Shown here piece after piece: positions 36,142 to 45,599 of a stretch of DNA of 64,000 bases. Within the stretch, counting starts at the first letter, position 1. Every line of letters starts with the position of its first letter. This stretch comes from a bacterium. Lineage in GTDB: Bacteria; Verrucomicrobiota; Lentisphaeria; Victivallales; GWF2-38-69. Under the pieces are notes generated by a model. The model was not told the DNA's origin. It did no database searches and saw nothing but the letters and a program-made list of their open reading frames with translations. A program made the position numbers and the translations under genes. The DNA lies in the NCBI GenBank assembly GCA_021781705.1, contig JAJXWI010000002.1, forward strand, positions 1-64,000, read 5' to 3'.

Positions 36142-38850
36142 ATGTTTAAATTTAGAAAAAAGAATGAAATTGACCAGAGCGCAATTGATAAGGTCAAGGA
36201 AACCATCCGGAATCATTCTATTCTAAGCATAGACAAACTTCTTGAAAAATTCGAGGTTGGAGAAAGAGGGCTCAGACCCGATAAAGTAAATGAACTATTA
36301 ACCACTTATGGCAAAAATATTGTCCATATACAAAAGCCGCCTGCATGGTATATAGTCCTTCTCTTTTCATTTAAAACTCCTTTTAACCTGATACTATTCA
36401 TCCTGATGATTATTTCATATCTGACTGGAGATATGAAGGCAACTCTGGTAATGGGAGTAATGGTACTACTAAGTACCGTGTTGAGATTCTGGCAGGAATG
36501 CAAAGCTATAATGGAGGCTGATTCTTTAAAAAAACTTGTACACAATAAAACAACGGTAATCCGTCAGGTTTATTATGAGAATAAGCTCATTTCTAAAGAG
36601 TTTGACATACCAATAGAAGATCTGGTGCCCGGAGATATTATTCATCTTTCTGCAGGAGACATGATACCGGGAGATGTGAGGCTGATATCAAGCAGGTACC
36701 TGTTCGTGAGCCAGTCGGCCATTACAGGTGAAGCTTTACCAGTTGAAAAACATGAAACCTTTAAAAAACTCCGAAAATCAACATCAATCCAAAGCTATAT
36801 TGGAAATGAGCATGTTAAGAAGAGTCCCGAAGGACTTAGTTTCCTGGATCAGCCTAACATGTGCTTCATGGGAAGCAGTATAGTAAGTGGTACTGCAATA
36901 GCTATCGTCATATCCACCGGGTCTAATACATATTTTGGATCAATGGCAACTCAACTTTTAGGAAAAAAACGAGAAACAGCCTTTGATCAGGGCGTTGATA
37001 AAGTAAGCAAGCTGCTCGTAAAATTCATGATCGTAATGGTACCTATCGTATTCCTTCTTAATGGAGTCCTGAAAGGAGACTGGAGTGATGCATTCTTATT
37101 TGCAGTATCCGTAGCTGTGGGACTGACTCCTGAAATGCTACCAATGATACTAAACGCAAACCTCGCAAGAGGTGCTATTGCCATGTCCAAGAAAAAAACT
37201 GTGGTAAAAAATCTTAACTCAATTCAAACCTTTGGAGCAATAGACATTCTCTGTACGGATAAAACTGGAACCCTAACACAAGATAAGATCGTATTAATAA
37301 AACACATAGACATTTCAGGGGGAACTTCTACCCGTGTACTTCAGAATGCTTTTCTGAATAGCCATTTCCAGACAGGATTAAAAAATCTTCTAGATAAAGC
37401 TGTGATAACTCGCGCTGAAGACAAGCAGATTTCAAACATATCCAAAGAATACAACTTGATCGATGAAATACCGTTTGACTTCGTAAGAAGAAAAATGTCC
37501 GTGATGCTGGAAAATGTAATCGCCCATAAACGGCTGTTGGTCTGTAAAGGAGCAGTCGAAGAAACTCTTGAAAACTGCACAAAACTGGAAACAAAAGAAG
37601 GCGAAATCAAAGATCTTACCCCGGAATATACAAAATCAATGTATGAACTAAAAGACAAACTGTCTGATGACGGGCTGAGAGTTGTAGCCGTAGCCTACAA
37701 ACATATTGAGAATTGGGAAGCCAACAATTTTTCCTCTGATGATGAAAAAGATCTAATATTTTCAGGGTACGTAGCATTTTTGGATCCGCCAAAAGAGTCG
37801 ACGACGAAAGCGCTCTTGCTCCTGTCAGAATTAGGAGTTGAAGTAAAAGTCCTTACAGGAGACAATGACTTAGTTTCAAAAAAAATATGCAGAGACGTGG
37901 GGCTTGAAGTAAAAGGAACCATAATCGGCTCCGAAATTGACATATTAACAGAAGAACAGCTTACCGAAATAACAAAACTTACAACAATATTCGCAAAACT
38001 TTCTCCGTCGAACAAGGCAAGAATCGTAAGAAATCTCAAAAATCAAAAGCATACCGTAGGATTCATAGGGGATGGCATAAATGACGCTCTCGCTCTGCGT
38101 GAAGCAGATGTCGGCATATCGGTAGACACTGGAACAGACTTGGCCAAAGAAGCTGCGGATATAATTCTGCTTGAAAAGAGTCTACTTGTACTTGAGGAGG
38201 GAGTCAGGGAAGGCAGACTAACTTTTGGAAACATCGTTAAGTATATAAAAATGACAAGCAGTTCCAACTTCGGGAATGTATTTAGCGTTTTAATAGCAAG
38301 CGCAGTGCTGCCCTTCCTCCCTATGATGCCGGTACAAATGCTTATACAAAATCTACTTTATGACATTTCTCAGATTTCCATACCGTGGGACAGAATGGAT
38401 GAAGATTTCATCAAAAAACCAAGAACATGGGAGGCCGATTCAATATTTAAATTCATGGTATTTATAGGCCCTATCAGCTCAATATTTGACGTTATCACAT
38501 TTGCCGTCTTATGGTTCGTATTCCAAGCAAACTGCGATGCGCAACAGACGCTTTTCCATTCCGGATGGTTTGTAGAAGGACTTATTACCCAAACATTGAT
38601 CGTTCATATGATAAGGACAGAAAAAATACCTCTTATCCAGAGTAGAGCATCATTCCCCGTCGTAGCCTGTACGATCCTGATAATAGCAGTTGGATTGTTC
38701 CTGCCATTTACAAGTTTTGCAGAACATCTAGGATTTGTGCCGTTGCCAATGGCTTATTTACCATGGCTGGCGGGAATAGTACTCTCTTACTGTATACTTA
38801 CTCAATTCTGCAAGGAGATATACATAAAAAAATTCAAGTCATGGCTGTAA
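36142..38850 (+). CDS. mgtA: Magnesium-translocating P-type ATPase (MgtA/MgtB type)
   Basis: This 902-residue P3B-type ATPase imports Mg2+ across the inner membrane. It has the phosphorylation motif DILCTDKTGTLTQD (Asp near residue 376), the TGE dephosphorylation loop (SAITGEALPVEKH), the hinge VGFIGDGINDALALREADVG, and about ten helices, with the C-terminal SSNFGNVFSVLIASAVLPFLPM segment typical of MgtA. Ion selectivity residues in M4 (AVGLTPEMLPMI) match MgtA/B. Length is normal (898-902). No Mg2+ riboswitch is visible; the gene follows guaB by two bases and is therefore probably co-transcribed. Confidence 0.95.
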   Translation: MFKFRKKNEIDQSAIDKVKETIRNHSILSIDKLLEKFEVGERGLRPDKVNELLTTYGKNIVHIQKPPAWYIVLLFSFKTPFNLILFILMIISYLTGDMKATLVMGVMVLLSTVLRFWQECKAIMEADSLKKLVHNKTTVIRQVYYENKLISKEFDIPIEDLVPGDIIHLSAGDMIPGDVRLISSRYLFVSQSAITGEALPVEKHETFKKLRKSTSIQSYIGNEHVKKSPEGLSFLDQPNMCFMGSSIVSGTAIAIVISTGSNTYFGSMATQLLGKKRETAFDQGVDKVSKLLVKFMIVMVPIVFLLNGVLKGDWSDAFLFAVSVAVGLTPEMLPMILNANLARGAIAMSKKKTVVKNLNSIQTFGAIDILCTDKTGTLTQDKIVLIKHIDISGGTSTRVLQNAFLNSHFQTGLKNLLDKAVITRAEDKQISNISKEYNLIDEIPFDFVRRKMSVMLENVIAHKRLLVCKGAVEETLENCTKLETKEGEIKDLTPEYTKSMYELKDKLSDDGLRVVAVAYKHIENWEANNFSSDDEKDLIFSGYVAFLDPPKESTTKALLLLSELGVEVKVLTGDNDLVSKKICRDVGLEVKGTIIGSEIDILTEEQLTEITKLTTIFAKLSPSNKARIVRNLKNQKHTVGFIGDGINDALALREADVGISVDTGTDLAKEAADIILLEKSLLVLEEGVREGRLTFGNIVKYIKMTSSSNFGNVFSVLIASAVLPFLPMMPVQMLIQNLLYDISQISIPWDRMDEDFIKKPRTWEADSIFKFMVFIGPISSIFDVITFAVLWFVFQANCDAQQTLFHSGWFVEGLITQTLIVHMIRTEKIPLIQSRASFPVVACTILIIAVGLFLPFTSFAEHLGFVPLPMAYLPWLAGIVLSYCILTQFCKEIYIKKFKSWL

Positions 38851-38891
38851 TTTTTCTAAGTCAAAATATTTTGATAAAGAATCTGGACTCG

Positions 38892-38919
38892 TTGCAAATA
38901 TGTACTCGTTGGTTATAAT
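38892..38919 (+). promoter_or_regulatory. Candidate sigma-70 promoter of the pilus-like operon
   Basis: TTGCAA and a perfect TATAAT are separated by 16 bases. The predicted start lies about 45 bases upstream of the pilM-like ATG at 38970. This is the best promoter-like match seen in the window. Confidence 0.6.
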
Positions 38920-38969
38920 TAGGAGCTAGTTAACTATTGGATTGATTATATTTTCTATATTTATTCAAG

Positions 38970-40742
38970 ATGACAAATACTAATTATATTTTAACTGCAG
39001 ACATAGGTGCTTGTAGCCTTAAAATGGCTGAGTTTCTTCAGGACAAAGGGAAACTTATCCTCGTTAATTTTGCCTATGCCGAATATAGCATAGGGGAAGA
39101 AGAAACTAAAATTGAAGAACTGCAAAAGACACTCGCAGAAGTAATAGAAAAGAATAAATTTAAGGCTAAAAAACTATATCTTTCCGTATCTGGCCAATCT
39201 GTATTTACAAGGTTCGTAAAACTTCCAATGGCCATGCAATCAAAACAGCAAAAAATCGAACAGCTCGTTAAATACGAAGCGAAGCAGAATATCCCATTTC
39301 CTATAGAAGAAGTTACCTGGGATTACCAAACAATACACAGTTCTGAAGACCGTTCGGATGAAATAAGCGTAATGTTCGCTGTAATAAAAACAGAGTTAAT
39401 AACTGGACTGGTAAGTATTTTTGAAAAAAATGGATTTGAAACGGTTCTCGTCGGCACAAGTCCCACTTCCTCGTACAATTGCATGTGTGCCTCAAAGATA
39501 AATGAAGTCGCCCCCTCAGCTTTGATTAATATCGGCAGCAGGTGTACGAATATCATTTTTATTGACAAGGGAAAATTTTTCGCAAGAACAATTCCTCTGG
39601 GAGGATACTCCATTACCCAACAAATAAGTAAAGAAATGGGAATATCGTTTGCGGAAGCTGAGGAACTGAAGAAAAAAGAAGGATATATATCTCTGGGTAC
39701 GAATTATGAAGAAGAAGGTTCTGAAAAAGCTAAAGAAGCATCCAAAATAATAAGAAATGTAATGGCAAGAATTCACGGAGAAATAGTCAGATCCATAAAT
39801 GTTTATAAGTCTCAACAACCTGAAAATAGTATCTCAAAAATCTATCTGGCTGGTGGAAGTTCAATCATGAAATATACTGATTATTTCCTGGCTGAAAAAC
39901 TTGGTTTCCAAACAGAATACCTCAACGCTTTTAAGTTGGTTTCAATTTCGAAAAATGTAGACAGGAAAAAACTTGCAGACATAGCGCATATGTTCCCAGA
40001 ACTCTTGGGACTTGCAGTAAACTCTATTACTTCGTGCCCAATTGAAATTTCACTTCTGCCAATTTTAATAAAAAAGCAACACATTGTTAGGGAAAAAACA
40101 CCGTACTTTCTCGCAATAGCCGGAATAATCATAATGTGTCTGATTATAATTTATTGGGGGTTACATACACAAAAGAATTTACTTAATGATTTAATTATCA
40201 ATTCAACAGGCCAAATAAAGAAAATCCAATCCGACGTTGACATCGTAAAGGCCCTAAATAGCGATCTTGACACACAGAAAGCAACCTACAACAATTTAGC
40301 GAACATGTTGAACGGCAGGAACTCTTGGTTTGTAATCTTAGACAGCGTACAAAAGTCTTTACCTGATAATTCTTGGGTTACATTACTCGAACCTACAGGA
40401 AAACCTACAATCACTGCACCAGCCCAAACTAGCGAACCCGCGAATGCCAATGTAAGATCAATATTCGGCAAACAAAAATCAAAACAAAATGTTACCGCTA
40501 CTACTCTTGTTTCCGATTCGATTGAATGGATAAAGATAAAAGTAAACACATTGGTGATATTCAAGAGCCTGAAAACAACAGAAGCCGAAGACTTTAAAGA
40601 AAAACTCCTTAAGCACCCATGCTTTACAAACAATGTAGACGAAATAGTTATAGTCGATTATAAAACACCAATAAGAGATTCTGACAATATCAGTTCATTT
40701 GAAATTATCACCAAAATAAAAACACCGATATCCAATAAATGA
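38970..40742 (+). CDS. pilM: PilM-like pilus assembly protein fused to a PilN-like tail (Amuc_1101-like)
   Basis: A 590-residue protein. The first 360 residues are the actin-like PilM/FtsA fold: ILTADIGACSLKMAEF (nucleotide loop), KKLYLSVSGQSVFTRFVKLP, KYEAKQNIPFPIEEVTWDYQ (the hallmark PilM segment), LINIGSRCTNIIFIDKG and IYLAGGSSIMKYTD. A membrane helix at about residues 378-400 (AIAGIIIMCLIIIYWGL) is followed by a coiled-coil and a periplasmic PilN-like part (ILDSVQKSLPDNSWVTLLEP). It would act as the cytoplasmic base of an envelope-spanning complex. It is the first gene of a five-gene operon; its TGA overlaps the next ATG. Confidence 0.85.
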   Translation: MTNTNYILTADIGACSLKMAEFLQDKGKLILVNFAYAEYSIGEEETKIEELQKTLAEVIEKNKFKAKKLYLSVSGQSVFTRFVKLPMAMQSKQQKIEQLVKYEAKQNIPFPIEEVTWDYQTIHSSEDRSDEISVMFAVIKTELITGLVSIFEKNGFETVLVGTSPTSSYNCMCASKINEVAPSALINIGSRCTNIIFIDKGKFFARTIPLGGYSITQQISKEMGISFAEAEELKKKEGYISLGTNYEEEGSEKAKEASKIIRNVMARIHGEIVRSINVYKSQQPENSISKIYLAGGSSIMKYTDYFLAEKLGFQTEYLNAFKLVSISKNVDRKKLADIAHMFPELLGLAVNSITSCPIEISLLPILIKKQHIVREKTPYFLAIAGIIIMCLIIIYWGLHTQKNLLNDLIINSTGQIKKIQSDVDIVKALNSDLDTQKATYNNLANMLNGRNSWFVILDSVQKSLPDNSWVTLLEPTGKPTITAPAQTSEPANANVRSIFGKQKSKQNVTATTLVSDSIEWIKIKVNTLVIFKSLKTTEAEDFKEKLLKHPCFTNNVDEIVIVDYKTPIRDSDNISSFEIITKIKTPISNK

Positions 40743-41962
40743 AAAATTTTATTAAACAAAATTTAGTATTATTTATAGTTGTCTGCATAGCCATTTTTAT
40801 TTTTCTGGGAATCTTATATCTCATATTTGAAGTAGTTTCGGAAAGGGGAGAAGCCAACGAGCACCTAGATGAATTTAAAGCAAAAATTGAACAGTTGAAT
40901 GCGTACAAACCTTACCCTTCTGGAAAAAATATCGAAATGATTAAAAGAGACATAAATACGGTAAATATAAAAACATTTCAGCTTGAAAATATTTTTGGCA
41001 ATATTTACGCAAAACCTTTATCTGCTTTTATGCAACAGTTAAAACAGCACGATATTCAGGGACTAAAAGATAAATTGGAAACATTGGGGGAAAAAAATAT
41101 ACCGGCAAATGAAAATATAATAAAAGAAATAAACAATCAATTAACAATATTAACAGTCGAAAATAATACAGATTTCGAAGCATCCTTTCTTAAAGCATGG
41201 AAAACCTACATAGAAAACAAGAAAAAAGAGAAAGAGCAAATATCGTTAAACGAGCTTCTTAATGGTTTTATGGTATCGCAAAAGTACGAAGCAAAAATCT
41301 TCCAAAACGCAAAAAATGCTTTTATGGCGGAAATGAAAAAACAAACACTGGAACCGCTGAGTGCTGACATAATAGACGACTATATCTTAAATGCATTAGG
41401 CATCCCCCTGTACTTTTCCAGGGTAAAAGGCAAAACCATGGTGTCTAACGTTCAAGATGATATTAACAAGCTTCTTGCCGCAAACAACGTTGCAATAGTT
41501 GGAAACCAGATCTTATTTTTCAGCGAGATCACAACAGTGCCCGCGGATGAGCAAATTCCGTATCTGATAAACTACTGCAGATTCCTTGAAGATTTTTACA
41601 AAAGATTAGCAAACGCCAAAATAGAATCCATCGAATCCTATAGTAAAATAAACGGAATCAAAGGAACAGAAGATAACAACTTTTTGACTTTTCGCTATCA
41701 AATAAATGTTGTAGCCTCGCAAGAATCTTTGAGAAACTTTCTGAACAGTCTTCAGGAGGCATACAAAGATAATAGGATATATGTGGTGAAGACTCTTACG
41801 CTCTCGGCACTAGACGATAATTCGACTAGCCTGCCACCTTATATTCCGCCCAAAACCTCGAGTCAGTTACCGCAAATTAAAATATTGCTAGGCATTTCAG
41901 ATATGATTAAAGCTTCAATTACGGTTGATTATATAATGTTTAAGAAAAAAATTTTGAATTAA
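40739..41962 (+). CDS. Amuc_1100-like pilus-associated protein
   Basis: A 407-residue protein with one N-terminal helix (LVLFIVVCIAIFIFLGILYLIF) and a periplasmic body rich in Lys, Glu and Asn. The body begins with a coiled coil (ANEHLDEFKAKIEQLNAY) and contains an alpha/beta PilN/PilO-like repeat near residues 300-370 (FLTFRYQINVVASQESLRNF). Its place between a PilM-like gene and an Amuc_1099-like gene, plus this shape, matches Amuc_1100, a known immunologically active envelope protein of Akkermansia. It is longer than Amuc_1100 (about 317 residues). I assign it by synteny and architecture; direct similarity is too weak to judge by eye. Confidence 0.65.
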   Translation: MKNFIKQNLVLFIVVCIAIFIFLGILYLIFEVVSERGEANEHLDEFKAKIEQLNAYKPYPSGKNIEMIKRDINTVNIKTFQLENIFGNIYAKPLSAFMQQLKQHDIQGLKDKLETLGEKNIPANENIIKEINNQLTILTVENNTDFEASFLKAWKTYIENKKKEKEQISLNELLNGFMVSQKYEAKIFQNAKNAFMAEMKKQTLEPLSADIIDDYILNALGIPLYFSRVKGKTMVSNVQDDINKLLAANNVAIVGNQILFFSEITTVPADEQIPYLINYCRFLEDFYKRLANAKIESIESYSKINGIKGTEDNNFLTFRYQINVVASQESLRNFLNSLQEAYKDNRIYVVKTLTLSALDDNSTSLPPYIPPKTSSQLPQIKILLGISDMIKASITVDYIMFKKKILN

Positions 41963-41971
41963 GTTATCCAC

Positions 41972-43168
41972 ATGAATTTATCTTTTTTGTATAAGAATTA
42001 TGAAAAAATAGCCCTGGCGGTAATACTCATCATATTTCTCCTGGCTTTGACGTGGCTCATTGACCTATTTTATAAGTCGGAAGAGGAAAGAAATACGGGC
42101 GTCACAATAATTATCAGTAAAGCAAAATACAATCAACTACCTCAATCTTATTATGACTTCGGTACCGCTTTGGCAAACAGTCAATTATGGTTGCCATCCA
42201 CGAAAAGAAATTTCGATAAAAGTGATGAGTTTTATATTGCCGTTTTTACCGATTTCATGAAGCCTTTTAAGGTAATAAGAAGCCCGGCTCTCAAGGCAGA
42301 GGGAAAGCTTATTCCGTATGAATACTGTAAAATAGGATATTGCCCTATAACAAAAGATAAAATCTCCGTACCTGATACAACTATTCTCGAAAAAAATGCC
42401 GACACAGATGAAGATGGAATCCCAGATATAGTAGAAAAAAGAATAGGACTTAATCCTGATAACACCTTAGATGCAAATCAGGATCTAGATAAAGACTCCT
42501 TTACAAACCTTTATGAGTACCAACATGGCGGAGAGTCTCTTATTAACAATGCGACAAAACACACCCCACTAATAAAAAGAGTTGTTTTGATAGACATAGC
42601 TAAAGCAAGAATCCCGTTCATTCTAAAGAAAGTGATACGAAAAGGTGAAAATAAAAAAGATTGGGATATTCAGGCCAACATAGAAGACGAGGAAGGCGAC
42701 CGCAAAACTCTATTTCTCAATATTGGTTCTACTATTGATTTAAATGACAAGGAATATAAAATTAAAGACATAATTAGTAAATCTTATGAAAAACTAGATC
42801 CACATCTTAACGTAATGGTTGAATATGATGATTCAGTCGTAGTTTTAGTAAAAATTCCTAAGGGACAAGATATACAAGTAGAAGCAAACAAGCCGGCATA
42901 CGAACAAGATAACATTGCAACAGTAAAGGATTTATATACAGGAAAAGCTTACAAGTTAATGATAAAAAATAGTATTACTCTTGGGGATGACACTACAGGT
43001 TTCGAGACCTATGAACTATCAAAAATAGAATATAAAGATGGGCCAGGCGAAGCTGAATCCGTAACGTTCACCAGCAATGGAAAATCATATATAGTAAAAA
43101 AGACGACAGATTATGTTAAGCCACTGGAAAAGAGTGGCACAAAAATAATAAAAGAAATATCTTCATAA
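41972..43168 (+). CDS. Amuc_1099-like pilus-system protein with calcium-binding repeats
   Basis: A 398-residue protein with an N-terminal helix (IALAVILIIFLLALTWLIDLF). At about residues 150-190 it carries a thrombospondin type 3-like calcium-binding region: ADTDEDGIPDIVEKRIGLNP followed by DANQDLDKDSFTNLYEYQHG. The remaining C-terminal half looks beta-rich and Lys-rich (for example DWDIQANIEDEEGDRKTLFL), without a recognised domain. It lies in the middle of the pilus-like operon, in the position of Amuc_1099. A role as a periplasmic link between the PilM/PilN-like base and the secretins is inferred from its position and anchor. Confidence 0.65.
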   Translation: MNLSFLYKNYEKIALAVILIIFLLALTWLIDLFYKSEEERNTGVTIIISKAKYNQLPQSYYDFGTALANSQLWLPSTKRNFDKSDEFYIAVFTDFMKPFKVIRSPALKAEGKLIPYEYCKIGYCPITKDKISVPDTTILEKNADTDEDGIPDIVEKRIGLNPDNTLDANQDLDKDSFTNLYEYQHGGESLINNATKHTPLIKRVVLIDIAKARIPFILKKVIRKGENKKDWDIQANIEDEEGDRKTLFLNIGSTIDLNDKEYKIKDIISKSYEKLDPHLNVMVEYDDSVVVLVKIPKGQDIQVEANKPAYEQDNIATVKDLYTGKAYKLMIKNSITLGDDTTGFETYELSKIEYKDGPGEAESVTFTSNGKSYIVKKTTDYVKPLEKSGTKIIKEISS

Positions 43169-43182
43169 CAATAAGTAAACAT

Positions 43183-45561
43183 ATGACAAAAAACATTTTC
43201 AAAGTACAGAGTTTTTCAATGATATTGATCCTGACAGAATGCTTTGCGTTGCAAGCATATCTTCATGGAAAAGAGCCGTCTTCAACACAAATTTATAGCT
43301 CGACAGAAACTCAGAGAGCAGATGCAGAAAAACAGGCAGACGCGATAAGCCAGGACATACAATCTCTGGTAAAAGCTGGAAAGTTTCAGGATGCTGAAAA
43401 ACTGTTTGACAAAATATTTAAAATTTATTCTTCGCTCGGCAATACAAAATATGTATCGTTAAAACTCAGCCTGCTTCAAAGTAAGAAAACAATTTTTTAT
43501 AAAAATTGGGCAGATTATATCGAGAACCAGGCTACTAATGCATATTTAAATAAGGAATGGGATAAATCCATAGCACTTTCAAAGCAGTCTATGGATGTTA
43601 TAAAAAAAATAAAAATAGATAATCCTTCTGCAAATACCAAGCAAGACAGGATCATGACAGAAGCATCCTCAGCTATAAATAACGAAAATTTCAAAACGGC
43701 TATATCCATTGATACCACCCTTCCCGAGTATAAATATAGGATAAAAGACTTGGAAGATTCTATCAACAAGGCTCAAGTTTACATGAAGCAGAAAGAATAT
43801 CAAAAAGCAAAGAGTTGCCTGGAGGAGGCTCTTTTACTTGATCCTTATAACTACAAAGCGATGAATATGCTAAATACGCTTTATACCAATCTTTTTGACG
43901 TAGCAAAAGCCAGAACTCAGGAAGAAGATATCAAAGCAATAGCGCAAGTGCAGTGGCTTAACAACCAGCCCGTATCTCCTGAAATAACAGAAAAAGATAC
44001 ACTGATAGTAAAAGAAGCGCAGAGTGAGAAAAGTTCAAAAATCAAAGAAAAACTTGAAAATATAATTCTGAGTAAAATAGATTTTGACAATGCTTCTATC
44101 TCCTCTGTCTTGACTTACTTAAATAGGGAAAGTAAGATTCTCGATACAAGCGGTGATCACAACGGTATAAATATTATCCTCAAGCTCAGCGGCGCTCAGA
44201 AAGAGCCAAAACTCGTTACAATCCAACTCGATGATATGCCTATTGGAGAGGCTATAAAATATGTTTGCCTTGCTACGGGATTGAAATATCGCATTGAAGA
44301 CCAGGCTGTCGTTATAGGCGATAGCTCTATAGAACAAATGGAAACCCGCTACTACCAAACCCAATCCGGTTTAATAAATTCAATAGTAACAAACCTCAAT
44401 CCGATAAAGACAGATTTGCCAGGAACTGGGAAATCAAATTTCTATGACTCTAAAAATTTCTCAAAAGGCAGCTCTCTCCCTCAACAAAATGTAACTTCAG
44501 CCCAATTAATGGATTATTTCAAACAACGAGGAGTTCCTTTACCTCAAGGCTCTTCCATAGCTTGGGACAGCAAAACAAGCTTACTGATTGCGACAAACAC
44601 ACCTGACAACCAAAAAATCATCAATTCACTTATCAAAGAAATTGATATACAGATACCTCTAGTCCTTATTGAAACAAAATTTGTAGAAATAACAGAAGAC
44701 GAACTCGAAGAGTTATCCTTTAAATGGAAAATCTCATCTACAGGCGCAAATGGAGGAATTAATCAATTTATAGATCCTGCCGGAGTATCTACTTTAGGCA
44801 ATGACCCGATAGTGAGGCCTTATAACGATGGAACCGGAGAACCGGGGGCTCTTATAAAAAACTTAAGCTATACTCAAGGAAAAGGGGGGATCTTTGGGGG
44901 GACAAGCATACAATTTTGGATGTATGCTCTCGATCAAAGTACAACAGCGGAAGTACTTTCTTCTCCAAAAGTAACAACAAAAAGCGGATCTAAAGCAATA
45001 ATCAAAATGGTAACAGAAGCTTACTATCCCCAGACTTGGAGTGTACCAACCATTAATACTACGGCAGGAAACTCAATTCAGCTAAATACCAGCTCCCCAA
45101 CTTTTGGAGACCCTACAGACCTGGGAATAATATTAGAAGTAACTCCTACGGTAAGTCCTAATAATCATACTATTCTTCTGGATGTAAGACCGCAAGTAAT
45201 AGATTTTGTAGATTGGATAAATTACCCTTATATAATTACAACATCTACAGGAACGGATACCTCCGTCGTTGAAGTTCCTGCAAAGATGGCTAAGATTTCT
45301 CATAGAGATGTCGAGACTAAAGTTAAAGTTTATGACGGAGAGACAGTAGTTCTTGGAGGAACGATAAAAGAAAAAAGCACCTATGTTAATGATGAAATGC
45401 CATTTCTCGGAGATATTCCTCTTGCAGGCAGACTATTCAAATCTAAATATGAAAAAACCGAACGAAAAAACCTTTTGATATTCGTTACGGCAAGACTTGT
45501 AACGCCTAGCGGGGAGCCTCTAAGGAAGCAGACAAATGGATTATTTGACTTTGGAAGATAA
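43183..45561 (+). CDS. Secretin of the pilus-like system, paralogue 1 (Amuc_1098-like)
   Basis: A 792-residue outer-membrane secretin. It has an N-terminal hydrophobic signal segment (MILILTECFALQAYLHG), a helical TPR-like region (residues about 50-270, for example YMKQKEYQKAKSCLEEALLL), and an STN-like domain near residue 300-370 (GEAIKYVCLATGLKYRIEDQ). The C-terminal secretin domain follows: PLVLIETKFVEITEDELEEL, AEVLSSPKVTTKSGSKA, VKVYDGETVVLGGTI, and the final FLGDIPLAGRLFKSK block. This fits the PilQ/GspD superfamily and the Amuc_1098 layout. It would form a ring in the outer membrane. It overlaps the next frame by one base. Confidence 0.88.
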   Translation: MTKNIFKVQSFSMILILTECFALQAYLHGKEPSSTQIYSSTETQRADAEKQADAISQDIQSLVKAGKFQDAEKLFDKIFKIYSSLGNTKYVSLKLSLLQSKKTIFYKNWADYIENQATNAYLNKEWDKSIALSKQSMDVIKKIKIDNPSANTKQDRIMTEASSAINNENFKTAISIDTTLPEYKYRIKDLEDSINKAQVYMKQKEYQKAKSCLEEALLLDPYNYKAMNMLNTLYTNLFDVAKARTQEEDIKAIAQVQWLNNQPVSPEITEKDTLIVKEAQSEKSSKIKEKLENIILSKIDFDNASISSVLTYLNRESKILDTSGDHNGINIILKLSGAQKEPKLVTIQLDDMPIGEAIKYVCLATGLKYRIEDQAVVIGDSSIEQMETRYYQTQSGLINSIVTNLNPIKTDLPGTGKSNFYDSKNFSKGSSLPQQNVTSAQLMDYFKQRGVPLPQGSSIAWDSKTSLLIATNTPDNQKIINSLIKEIDIQIPLVLIETKFVEITEDELEELSFKWKISSTGANGGINQFIDPAGVSTLGNDPIVRPYNDGTGEPGALIKNLSYTQGKGGIFGGTSIQFWMYALDQSTTAEVLSSPKVTTKSGSKAIIKMVTEAYYPQTWSVPTINTTAGNSIQLNTSSPTFGDPTDLGIILEVTPTVSPNNHTILLDVRPQVIDFVDWINYPYIITTSTGTDTSVVEVPAKMAKISHRDVETKVKVYDGETVVLGGTIKEKSTYVNDEMPFLGDIPLAGRLFKSKYEKTERKNLLIFVTARLVTPSGEPLRKQTNGLFDFGR

Positions 45562-45599
45562 TGATTTCAATAGAATTGACTTTTTTGAATAGGAAAAAT

